This document shows, in pieces, positions 56,845-64,000 of a stretch of 64,000 bases of DNA. This stretch comes from Paraburkholderia sp. BL25I1N1. GTDB taxonomy: Bacteria > Pseudomonadota > Gammaproteobacteria > Burkholderiales > Burkholderiaceae. How positions within the stretch are numbered: position 1 is the first letter of the stretch; each line of letters starts with the position of its first letter. The translations under genes and the position numbers were made by a program. The stretch lies in contig NZ_PVZB01000009.1 of assembly GCF_003002025.1 (NCBI RefSeq), forward strand, positions 235,734 through 299,733, written 5' to 3'. The notes below the pieces were generated by a model. That model was not told where the DNA came from, ran no database searches, and was given only the letters and a program-made list of their open reading frames with translations.

Positions 56845-56938
56845 AGCTCACGCGCCGCTCGCATCTTCAGATGCCTCGTCCGAACCTTATGCAACGACAT
56901 CGACCGGTCAATCGGTCGAGCAACCGCCAAGACGCACC

Positions 56939-57715
56939 ATGAACACGAACGATTCAACTCCTGACAATCCGCTCTCGCATCTGTTCGACAACAACGAAGC
57001 GTGGGTCGCCCGCAAGCTGTCCGAAGATCCAGAGTATTTCTCGCGCCTCGCGCATCAGCAGACGCCCGAGTATTTGTGGATCGGCTGCTCCGATTCGCGC
57101 GTGCCGGCCAACCAGATCATCGGCTTGCCGCCGGGCGAAGTGTTCGTGCATAGAAACATCGCCAACGTGGTCGTGCATACCGATCTGAACTGTCTCTCGG
57201 TGATCCAGTTCGCCGTCGATCTGCTAAAGGTCAAGCACATCATGGTGGTCGGCCACTACGGCTGCTCGGGCGTCGGCGCGGCGCTGCACGGCCGTCGCGT
57301 GGGTTTGGCGGACAACTGGCTGCATCACGTGCAGGACGTGCGCACCAAACATGCGGCGCTGATCGAGGAATGGCCGATCGGTGAGGTGCGCCATCGGCGG
57401 CTGGTCGAACTGAACGCGATCGAACAGGTGATGAACGTATGCCGCACCACCATCGTCAACGATGCGTGGGCGCGCGGCCAGGAATTGACGGTGCACGGCT
57501 GGGCGTACGGCGTGCATGACGGCAAGGTGCGCAACCTCGGCATGACGGTCAGCGAGCCGGGCGCACTCGATGCCACCTATCAGAAGTGCGTAGCGGCGGT
57601 GTCGGCTAGTGGCCCGCACAAGGCAGAGAACGACGTGGTCGCCGCCGATGCGGCGCAGCTCGGCGACGTGCCGGCTATCGTCGAAGGCGTAATCAAGGAG
57701 CTTAAACATGAGTGA
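56939..57715 (+). CDS. can: Beta-class carbonic anhydrase
   Basis: A 258-residue zinc enzyme that hydrates CO2. Ligands are visible: LWIGCSDSRVPANQI (Cys, Asp/Arg dyad) and VVGHYGCSGVGAAL (His, Cys). The start is the ATG at 56939 (MNTNDSTPDNPLSHLF). Its stop overlaps the thiolase start by 8 nt, an unusual pairing of bicarbonate supply and acyl-CoA metabolism. Confidence 0.92.
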   Translation: MNTNDSTPDNPLSHLFDNNEAWVARKLSEDPEYFSRLAHQQTPEYLWIGCSDSRVPANQIIGLPPGEVFVHRNIANVVVHTDLNCLSVIQFAVDLLKVKHIMVVGHYGCSGVGAALHGRRVGLADNWLHHVQDVRTKHAALIEEWPIGEVRHRRLVELNAIEQVMNVCRTTIVNDAWARGQELTVHGWAYGVHDGKVRNLGMTVSEPGALDATYQKCVAAVSASGPHKAENDVVAADAAQLGDVPAIVEGVIKELKHE

Positions 57716-58901
57716 GACAAAGATTGATCCGATCGTCATCGTGGGCGTGGCACGCACGCCCATGGCGGCATTCCAAGGCGACTTCGCCGCGCTGACGGCG
57801 CCGCAATTGGGCTCGGTAGCGATAGAAGCCGCCGTGAAACGCGCCGGCCTGAAACCCGAGCAGATCGACGAAGTGGTGATGGGCTGCGTGCTGCCCGCCG
57901 GCCTCGGTCAGGCGCCCGCGCGTCAGGCCGCGCTCGGCGCCGGCTTGCCGCTCGCCACCGGCAGCACCACGGTGAACAAGATGTGCGGCTCCGGCATGCG
58001 CGCGGCGATGTTCGCGCACGACATGCTCGCGGCGGGCTCCGTCGATGTGATTGTCGCGGGCGGCATGGAAAGCATGACGAATGCGCCGTACCTGCTGCCC
58101 AAGGCGCGCGGCGGCATGCGCATGGGCCACGGTCAGGTGATCGACCACATGTTCTACGACGGCCTCGAAGACGCCTACGAAAAAGGCCGTCTGATGGGCA
58201 CCTTCGCCGAAGAGTGCGCAGGCTCGTTCGACTTCACGCGCGAGGCGCAGGACGCATTCGCCGTCGAGTCGCTCAATCGTGCGAAACGCGCCAACGAAGA
58301 CGGTTCGTTTGCCTGGGAAATCGCGTCGGTGAAGGTGGAGAGCCGCAAGGGCGATGTCACCATCGATCGAGACGAACAGCCGTTCAAGGCCAACATCGAA
58401 AAAATTCCGACGCTCAAACCGGCGTTCAGCAAAACCGGCACGGTGACGGCGGCGAACTCGTCGTCGATTTCCGACGGCGCAGCCGCGCTCGTCATGATGC
58501 GCGAATCGACCGCGAAGCGTCTCGGCGTCGAGCCGATTGCGCGCGTGGTCGGTCACTCGACATTCGCGCAGGAGCCGGCGAAGTTCACCACCGCGCCGGT
58601 CGGCGCGATTCGCAAGCTGTTCGAGAAGAACGGCTGGCGCGCCGACGAGGTCGATCTGTATGAGGTCAACGAAGCCTTTGCCGTCGTGACGATGGCGGCC
58701 ATGAAGGAACACCATCTGCCGCACGAGAAGGTCAACGTGAACGGCGGCGCTTGTGCGCTCGGCCATCCGATCGGCGCGTCGGGCGCGCGGATTCTCGTCA
58801 CGCTGATCGGCGCGCTGAAGAAGCGCGGCGGCAAGCGCGGCGTCGCGACGCTGTGTATCGGCGGTGGAGAAGCGACGGCGATGGGTATCGAACTGGTTTA
58901 A
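57708..58901 (+). CDS. Acetyl-CoA C-acetyltransferase / thiolase
   Basis: A 397-residue thiolase. The first catalytic cysteine is in NKMCGSGMRAAM. The second motif, NEAFAVVTMAAM, holds the NEAF box. The third, GGACALGHPIGASGARI, has the histidine, and the last cysteine is in ATLCIGGGEATAMG. It makes or cleaves acetoacetyl-CoA; biosynthetic and degradative roles are both possible. It overlaps the carbonic anhydrase gene by 8 nt and an SDR gene follows. Confidence 0.9.
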   Translation: MSETKIDPIVIVGVARTPMAAFQGDFAALTAPQLGSVAIEAAVKRAGLKPEQIDEVVMGCVLPAGLGQAPARQAALGAGLPLATGSTTVNKMCGSGMRAAMFAHDMLAAGSVDVIVAGGMESMTNAPYLLPKARGGMRMGHGQVIDHMFYDGLEDAYEKGRLMGTFAEECAGSFDFTREAQDAFAVESLNRAKRANEDGSFAWEIASVKVESRKGDVTIDRDEQPFKANIEKIPTLKPAFSKTGTVTAANSSSISDGAAALVMMRESTAKRLGVEPIARVVGHSTFAQEPAKFTTAPVGAIRKLFEKNGWRADEVDLYEVNEAFAVVTMAAMKEHHLPHEKVNVNGGACALGHPIGASGARILVTLIGALKKRGGKRGVATLCIGGGEATAMGIELV

Positions 58902-58947
58902 CCCGCGTTTTCGAGCGCGCTGTTTTGACGGCTTGCTGAGGTATTCC

Positions 58948-59625
58948 ATGAAGACAGTGTTGATCGTCGGTGCGTCGCGCGGCATCGGTCGGGAGTTTGC
59001 ACGGCAGTACAAAAAGAGCGGCTGGCGCGTGCTCGCGACCGCGCGCGACGGCGCCGCGCTCGACGCGTTGAACGAACTCGGCGCAGAAACTTTTTCACTC
59101 GATGTGAGCGCGCCGGAAGAAATCGCCGCGCTCGGCTGGAAGCTCGACGGTGAGCGACTCGACGCGGCGATCCTGGTGTCGGGCGTGTACGGCCCGCGCA
59201 CGGAAGGCATCGAGACGATCACCGCTGAAGACTTCGACCACGTCATGCACACCAACGTGCGCGGACCGATGCAACTGATGCCGATCCTGCTGCCGCTCGT
59301 CGAAGAGGCCGGCGGCGTGTTCGCGGTGATCTCGAGCAAGATGGGCAGCATCGGCGACGCGAGCGGCACGACGGGGTGGCTGTATCGCGCGAGCAAGGCG
59401 GCGTTGAACGACGCCCTGAAACTCGCGTCGCTGGAAGCGAAGCGCGCCGCGTGCGTTTCGTTGCATCCGGGCTGGGTGCGCACCGACATGGGCGGTGCGC
59501 AGGCGGCGATCGATCCGGCGCGCAGCGTCACCGGCATGCGTGAAGTGCTGGCGCAAGCCGCGGCGGCGCATGAAGAGTTCAACGGCCGCTTCTATCAATA
59601 CGACGGCACGCTGCTCGACTGGTGA
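58948..59625 (+). CDS. Short-chain dehydrogenase/reductase
   Basis: A 225-residue small SDR. The nucleotide motif is VLIVGASRGIGREFARQYKK, the serine is in VISSKMGSIGD, and the YxxxK pair is in GWLYRASKAALNDALKL. The C-terminus FYQYDGTLLDW is the C-factor/YciK-like form. The start is the ATG at 58948. It lies between thiolase and acyl-CoA dehydrogenase genes and may reduce a 3-oxoacyl intermediate. Confidence 0.85.
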   Translation: MKTVLIVGASRGIGREFARQYKKSGWRVLATARDGAALDALNELGAETFSLDVSAPEEIAALGWKLDGERLDAAILVSGVYGPRTEGIETITAEDFDHVMHTNVRGPMQLMPILLPLVEEAGGVFAVISSKMGSIGDASGTTGWLYRASKAALNDALKLASLEAKRAACVSLHPGWVRTDMGGAQAAIDPARSVTGMREVLAQAAAAHEEFNGRFYQYDGTLLDW

Positions 59626-59653
59626 GCAGCTGTGCCGCACGGGAGACACATAC

Positions 59654-60784
59654 ATGGTGCTTGATCAGGATCACTTGATGGTCCGCGACGCGCTGCGCAC
59701 CTTCGTGCGCGAAGCGATCACGCCGCATGCCGCGGCGTGGGACCGTGAGCGTACTTTTCCAAAGGACGTGCATCGGCAACTCGCCGAACTCGGCGCGTAT
59801 GGCGTGCTGGTGCCCGAAGCGTACGGCGGCGCCGGCATGGACGCGCTGGCGCTCGCGCTGATTCTCGAAGAAATCGCCGCCGGCGACGGTGGCACCTCGA
59901 CGGCTATCTCCGTCAACAACTGCCCCGTCTGCAGCATTCTGCTGACCTATGGCAACGACGCGCAGAAACGCGACTGGCTCACGCCGCTCGCGCGCGGCGA
60001 GATGCTCGGCGCGTTTTGCCTGACCGAACCGCAAGCCGGTTCCGACGCATCCGCGTTGCGCACCACCGCCACACGCGACGGTGATGCGTACGTGCTGAAC
60101 GGGGTCAAGCAATTCATCACGAGCGGTAAGAACGGCAACGTCGCGATCGTGATGGCCGTGACCGATAAAGCGGCGGGCAAGCGCGGCATCAGCGCGTTCA
60201 TCGTGCCCACCGACACGAAGGGCTACGTTGTCGCGCGAGTCGAGGACAAGCTCGGCCAGCATTCGTCGGATACGGCGCAGATCATTTTCGAGGACTGCCG
60301 CGTGCCGGCCGCGAATCTGATCGGCGCGGAAGGCGAAGGCTACCGGATCGCGTTGTCGGGGCTGGAAGGCGGCCGCATCGGCATTGCCGCGCAAAGTGTC
60401 GGCATGGCGCGCGCCGCGTTCGAAGCCGCCTTGAGTTATGCGAAGGAGCGCGAAAGTTTCGGCGCCCCGCTGTTTTCGCACCAGGCGGTGCAATTCCGCC
60501 TCGCCGACATGGCGACGCAACTCGAAGCCGCGCGACAACTGATCTGGCACGCCGCATCGTTGAAAGACGCCGGTCAACCTTGCCTGACCGAAGCCGCGAT
60601 GGCCAAGCTATTCGCGTCCGAAGCCGCCGAGCGCATCTGTTCGGCCGCTTTGCAGATTCATGGCGGGTACGGCTACCTGAGCGACTTCCCGGTCGAGCGC
60701 ATTTACCGCGACGTACGCGTGTGCCAGATCTACGAAGGCACCAGCGACATCCAGAAGATTTTGATCGCGCGTGGTCTTGGCTGA
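59654..60784 (+). CDS. Acyl-CoA dehydrogenase
   Basis: A 376-residue FAD enzyme that oxidises acyl-CoA to enoyl-CoA. The FAD/substrate blocks are FCLTEPQAGSDASALRTTA and KQFITSGKNGNVAIVMAV. The catalytic base lies in CQIYEGTSDIQKILIARGL, the short-chain/isovaleryl arrangement. GGGAGAC precedes the ATG at 59654. It is the fourth gene of the carbonic-anhydrase/thiolase/SDR operon. Confidence 0.92.
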   Translation: MVLDQDHLMVRDALRTFVREAITPHAAAWDRERTFPKDVHRQLAELGAYGVLVPEAYGGAGMDALALALILEEIAAGDGGTSTAISVNNCPVCSILLTYGNDAQKRDWLTPLARGEMLGAFCLTEPQAGSDASALRTTATRDGDAYVLNGVKQFITSGKNGNVAIVMAVTDKAAGKRGISAFIVPTDTKGYVVARVEDKLGQHSSDTAQIIFEDCRVPAANLIGAEGEGYRIALSGLEGGRIGIAAQSVGMARAAFEAALSYAKERESFGAPLFSHQAVQFRLADMATQLEAARQLIWHAASLKDAGQPCLTEAAMAKLFASEAAERICSAALQIHGGYGYLSDFPVERIYRDVRVCQIYEGTSDIQKILIARGLG

Positions 60785-60791
60785 ACGTCTC

Positions 60792-61241
60792 ATGAATAAG
60801 CAACTGTTGGCAATGCAACGACCATCCGACTGTCCGTGCGGCGGCGCCGCGCCCGACCAGCGCAGCGGTGCCAAAGCGCCACGCTTCGCGCAGTGCTGCG
60901 GCCGCTATATCGACGGCGGCGAAACGGCGCCACGGGCGCTCGAACTGATGCGCTCGCGCTATAGCGCCTATGTTGTAGGCTCGACGGATTACCTGCGCGC
61001 CACCTGGGCGCCGCAGACCTGCCCCGCCGATCTCGACGCGGACCCGGCAGCGGCCGATGCGCCGCGTTGGCTCGGACTGCAAATCAAGGCGTTTGCAGAA
61101 ACCGACGCCGATCACGCGACGGTCGAATTCGTCGCACGTTACAAGGTGGGCGGCCGCGCGCACCGGTTGCATGAGCTGAGCCGCTTCGTTCGCGGCGATG
61201 ATGGCCGCTGGCGCTACGTCGATGGCGACATCAGCGAATAA
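60792..61241 (+). CDS. YchJ family protein (SEC-C-type metal-binding)
   Basis: A 149-residue protein. The N-terminal zinc-type motif is in RPSDCPCGGAAP with CCGRYIDGG following, as in YchJ/UPF0225. LELMRSRYSAYVVGSTDYLR and the C-terminal RFVRGDDGRWRYVDGD are family hallmarks. The start is the ATG at 60792, 8 nt after the dehydrogenase. Function is unknown. Confidence 0.85.
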   Translation: MNKQLLAMQRPSDCPCGGAAPDQRSGAKAPRFAQCCGRYIDGGETAPRALELMRSRYSAYVVGSTDYLRATWAPQTCPADLDADPAAADAPRWLGLQIKAFAETDADHATVEFVARYKVGGRAHRLHELSRFVRGDDGRWRYVDGDISE

Positions 61242-61294
61242 AGTCCTTTCTGCCCCTTACAAGACGCCGCAGCGTCCTTACGCCGCGCTCACAT

Positions 61295-61323
61295 ATGGCC
61301 CTGATAGCAGGGCCATTTTTTTT
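61295..61323 (+). terminator. Rho-independent terminator after the acyl-CoA operon
   Basis: Perfect 9-bp stem ATGGCCCTG/CAGGGCCAT with tetraloop ATAG and eight Ts. It ends the transcript containing the YchJ-like gene. Confidence 0.92.
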
Positions 61324-61812
61324 GTTGGCGAGATGCCACAAGACCCGCGCCACGCCTGATTGCTTCGGTGCGCCAAACACCGGTGAGGCCTGTATCGACC
61401 GGCCTCAGCGACCAAACAGCACGCGGCAATTTTTGCGGCGCGGGTTCTCCTTGATTGCACAAAACAAAATTGTCGTGCCAGGATGAGGCCGTAGCTTCAT
61501 GACGTCACGTTGCGAGGGCCGGTCCATACCCGCTCCGCAAAATGCGCCGGGAGCCCTGCCGGGCACCAGACAGTGTGGTTCCGGCGGCGGTTTCGGCAGC
61601 AGCCGTGGCGCTCATCATCGGCGCGTGGGGTCGCGTCGGCCGTTTGGGTTCATCCCGTGCGATCTCGAATAGCGTGCGTGCGCCTCTGGCGCACTCCGTA
61701 CGCGAGTGTGTTTTTGTTTGTCGAAAACCTGCCCGAAAGGCAAATGTCAGCAATGACTTTCGACAGACAGACGCCACGGTGTTCAGGGCAGGTTTTTGAG
61801 GCAGGTGCGTGA
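61324..61812. other. Gap before the secreted hydrolase, with a long-range inverted repeat
   Basis: No supported gene. Arms AAAACCTGCCC (61724-61734) and GGGCAGGTTTT (61786-61796) are perfectly complementary with a 51-nt loop, ending about 16 nt before the hydrolase GTG. The structure might be an attenuator or regulator site for that gene. Short frames here have no initiation signals. Confidence 0.45.
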
Positions 61813-63090
61813 GTGGTGTTCAGCAAGGTTCTGACGAAGTGTGCGGTGATCTGTGCGGCGGCTACATGCGCTGTCGCACTCGCGCACGCCGACCCGCTCG
61901 CGGACACCCAGCCGGGACCGTTGACCCGCGCCCACGTGCCGCGCATCGCGCTCGACGACGACGTCTATCTGCCCACCGCCGGTCTTAACGAACAGATCAT
62001 CCGCGTACCGGTCGATGCAGCCGGCACGGTCACTCTCGAAACGACGATCTACAAACCGGACGGCGCTGGCCCGTTTCCGATGATCGTTTTCAACCACGGC
62101 AAGATTCCCGGCGATCCGCACACGCAGGAGCGCAGCGACCCGCTGCCGTTCGCGCGCGAATTCGTGCGCCGCGGCTACGTGGTGGTGGCGCCGAACCGCC
62201 AGGGTTTCGGTCACTCGGACGGCGTGTATCAGCAGGATGGTTGCGACGTCGAGAAAAACGGCATCGGCCAGGCCGGCGACGTCGCCGCGACGATCGACTT
62301 CATGTCGAAGCAACCTTACGTGGACGCGACGCATATCGTCGTGGCCGGCACCTCACACGGCGGTCTTGCGACGATGGCGTACGGCACGCAAGCAGCGCCG
62401 GGCGTGCGGGCGCTGATCAATTTCTCGGGCGGCTTGCGGCAGGACGCATGCAGCGACTGGCAGGGCAACCTGACGCATGCGTTCGGCGCGTATGGCGAAA
62501 AGACCAAGGTGCCGTCGCTGTGGATGTACGGCGATAACGATTCGGTCTGGAACGCGCGGTTGGTGGCGGGCATGTACGCCGCTTATGGTGCGCACGGCGC
62601 GAGCGCGAAGATGGTGGATTTCGGCAGCTACAAGAATGACGCGCATCGGCTGGTCGGCGATCGTGATGGCGTGCATGTGTGGTGGCCAACTGTCGAGGCT
62701 TTTCTTGCGCAGGTGGGCATGCCGACTGGCGTGCAGTATCGTGTGTCGGATCCGTCCACGCCTAAGGCCAGTGGGTTTGCTGCTGTCGATGCTGTTGATG
62801 CTGTGCCGTTTGTCGATGAAGCCGGGCGTAATGGGTATCGGAATTTCTTGCATCAGTTTCCTAGTCGGGCGTTTGCTGTTTCTGACTCGGGGGCCTGGTC
62901 CTGGGCTGAAGGTGGCGATGATCCGATGTCGGTCGCAGTCGCGAATTGTCAGAAGCAGTCTTCTGCGCCTTGCAGGCTGTATGCGGTGAATAGCTCCGTT
63001 GTTTGGGGGGATCAGTCTTCGCAGACGGCTGATGGTGGAGCTCCCGCTGGGGGCGCCGATGCTCGGCGGGCTATTGCTAGTCGGGAGTAG
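61813..63090 (+). CDS. Secreted alpha/beta hydrolase (dienelactone hydrolase-like)
   Basis: A 425-residue protein with a signal peptide (CAVICAAATCAVALAHA, cleaved before DP). The alpha/beta core begins FPMIVFNHGKIPGDPHTQ, and the nucleophile elbow is in VVAGTSHGGLATMAYG (GTSHGG). A histidine in KNDAHRLVG and acid in GDNDSVWNARL complete a likely triad. The start is a GTG at 61813 (or 61816) with GAGGCAGG upstream. From about 62690 the codons shift to T-ending forms (GCT, GTT, GAT), unlike the first part. Confidence 0.75.
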   Translation: MVFSKVLTKCAVICAAATCAVALAHADPLADTQPGPLTRAHVPRIALDDDVYLPTAGLNEQIIRVPVDAAGTVTLETTIYKPDGAGPFPMIVFNHGKIPGDPHTQERSDPLPFAREFVRRGYVVVAPNRQGFGHSDGVYQQDGCDVEKNGIGQAGDVAATIDFMSKQPYVDATHIVVAGTSHGGLATMAYGTQAAPGVRALINFSGGLRQDACSDWQGNLTHAFGAYGEKTKVPSLWMYGDNDSVWNARLVAGMYAAYGAHGASAKMVDFGSYKNDAHRLVGDRDGVHVWWPTVEAFLAQVGMPTGVQYRVSDPSTPKASGFAAVDAVDAVPFVDEAGRNGYRNFLHQFPSRAFAVSDSGAWSWAEGGDDPMSVAVANCQKQSSAPCRLYAVNSSVVWGDQSSQTADGGAPAGGADARRAIASRE

Positions 63091-63144
63091 AAGTCCGGTT
63101 TTGTTTATGCCTGCCCCGGCGGGTGTTGCTTCTCGGTGTTCTTT

Positions 63145-63224
63145 GAGGTGTTGGCCTTTCCTTGATTTCTTTGTGGTCTATTAGCGTTGCCCCTGTGCGG
63201 GGCGGCACCTACTTTCTTTGCCGC
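63145..63224. repeat. Repeat-like extragenic sequence of the Burkholderia/Paraburkholderia type
   Basis: The segment around CTTGATTTCTTTGTGGTC and GTTGCCCCTGTGCGGGGCGG, ending in CTACTTTCTTTGCCGC, resembles a highly abundant extragenic repeat that I recall from Burkholderia genomes. GCCCCTGTGCGGGGC forms a short hairpin. The identification is from memory and was not searched. An IS256-type element begins immediately after it. Confidence 0.5.
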
Positions 63225-64000
63225 GGGACCTATCCGTAATTTCGTGGGCGGGGCATATCATGAGGGATCAAGGTCATGGATATGCCGATGAAAAAGAAAC
63301 GCACCGTCGCGTCTCAGGCAGCGGCCCGCGGGCCGCTGCCTGAACTGCCTGAAGCGCTGCTGGATGAACTGGTGAAGGGTCCGATGACGCCCGCCGAGGT
63401 TCAGGACCTGATGCTGGCGTTCAACAAGGCGCTCATCGAACGCGCGATGGGCGCCGAAATGAATATGCATCTGGGCTACCGGCCCGGCCAGCCCAAGCCT
63501 GCGGAGCAGACCAATGAACGCAACGGCGCCAGCGGCAAGACACTCATCACCGAGCGTGGCCCGGTGCGGGTCGATCTGCCGCGCGACCGTGAAGGCAGCT
63601 TCGAGCCGATCCTGATTCCCAAGCACGAGCGCCGTTTCACGGGCTTCGACGAACGCATCATTGCCATGTACGCACGCGGCATGAGCGTGCGCGAGATCCA
63701 GGCGTTTCTGGCCGAAAGCTATGGCACCGAGGTCTCGCCCGACTTCATCAGTTCGGTCACCGATGAGGTGATGGCCGAAACGCTTGCCTGGCAAAGCCGT
63801 CCACTTGAGCCGATGTACCCGGTGGTGTTCTTCGACGCGCTGCGCGTGAAGATCCGTGGCGACGGTGTGGTGAGCAATAAGGCGGTGTATCTGGCGCTGG
63901 GCATTCAGGCCGACGGCCAGCGCGACGTGCTCGGCCTGTGGATCGAGCAGACCGAAGGTGCGAAGTTCTGGCTGAAGGTGTTCAATGAACTGAAGACCCG
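63225..64000 (+). mobile_element. IS256-family insertion sequence (left part, runs off window)
   Basis: From about 63225 the sequence changes to an untranslated lead (GGGACCTATCCGTAATTTCG) followed by a transposase gene. The left terminal inverted repeat and any target duplication cannot be checked because the right end is outside the window. It appears to sit inside or beside the repeat-like extragenic sequence. Confidence 0.6.
63276..64000 (+). CDS. IS256-family transposase, N-terminal part
   Basis: At least 241 codons open to the right edge, starting ATG at 63276 (MDMPMKKKRTVASQAAARG; ATGs at 63282 and 63288 are alternatives). IS256 hallmarks are visible: ERAMGAEMNMHLGYRPGQPK, LPRDREGSFEPILIPKHERR, GMSVREIQAFLAESYGTEVS and the first DDE aspartate in PVVFFDALRVKIRGDG. 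The other catalytic residues lie beyond the window, so integrity cannot be judged. Confidence 0.93.
   Translation, partial: MDMPMKKKRTVASQAAARGPLPELPEALLDELVKGPMTPAEVQDLMLAFNKALIERAMGAEMNMHLGYRPGQPKPAEQTNERNGASGKTLITERGPVRVDLPRDREGSFEPILIPKHERRFTGFDERIIAMYARGMSVREIQAFLAESYGTEVSPDFISSVTDEVMAETLAWQSRPLEPMYPVVFFDALRVKIRGDGVVSNKAVYLALGIQADGQRDVLGLWIEQTEGAKFWLKVFNELKT

Noticed and set aside
61505..61812. Short overlapping frames on both strands before the secreted hydrolase
   Set aside because: No initiation signal and composition of non-coding GC-rich DNA.
1..64000. tRNA genes, rRNA, CRISPR arrays, prophage genes
   Set aside because: No cloverleaf-type sequence, spaced direct repeats or phage structural gene was seen while reading; a tRNA scan was not possible.

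Overview
The window looks like a Burkholderiaceae main chromosome, most likely Paraburkholderia or Burkholderia. It is GC-rich with dense GC-ending codons. The gene content is typical of that group: a split metH, a BirA-CoaX pair, a PhaM granule protein, DUF3567, DUF1840 and DUF2917 proteins, AceK, and a lipA/lipB/DUF493/D-amino-acid-aminotransferase/dacC block. Assignment rests on reading the sequence and recognising protein families; no search was run. Most of the window is ordinary core or metabolic sequence. No tRNA, rRNA or CRISPR array was seen.

Layout. 1-2.5 kb: dctB (partial) and dctA behind a sigma-54 promoter with upstream palindromes. 2.5-8.6 kb: a Pot/Fbp-type ABC importer with a glycerophosphodiester phosphodiesterase and a divergent DeoR/GlpR-type regulator; the shared promoter region carries GlpR-like half-sites. 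8.6-14 kb: a Na/phosphate symporter-like protein, a HAD phosphatase and tauCBA without tauD. 14.2-14.9 kb: a small membrane-protein pair. 15-21 kb: lipA, lipB, a DUF2917/LysR divergent pair, DUF493, a D-amino-acid transaminase and dacC. 21-27 kb: an alpha/beta hydrolase, a thioredoxin-like ferredoxin, a VanZ protein, and an Mce/Mla-type lipid transport operon with a PqiC-like lipoprotein. 27-29.8 kb: birA, coaX and rfaE2.

30-36.7 kb: a diiron ferritin-like protein, PhaM, an enoyl-CoA hydratase, an orphan Liv-type binding protein, a fumarylacetoacetase-family hydrolase and a divergent IclR regulator. 37-44 kb: a DUF3108 protein, an alpha/beta hydrolase, DUF3567 and split cobalamin-dependent methionine synthase. 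44-50.2 kb: a small secreted basic protein, DUF1840, argS, a SPOR protein, dsbA, an SDR and a BtuF-like receptor. 50.5-53.2 kb: an orphan dipeptide-type binding protein, then an AT-richer two-gene cassette: a CHAP/NlpC-like cysteine amidase (C25/H84/D96) and a signal-peptide protein 8 nt downstream. That cassette reads as a candidate antibacterial effector-immunity pair away from any visible secretion locus, and it is the most interesting item here. 53.2-61.2 kb: a metallo-beta-lactamase-fold hydrolase, a MerR regulator with a 19-bp-spacer promoter, aceK, and an operon of carbonic anhydrase, thiolase, SDR, acyl-CoA dehydrogenase and a YchJ-like protein. 61.8-64 kb: a secreted alpha/beta hydrolase, a repeat-like intergenic sequence, and an IS256-family element that runs off the right edge.
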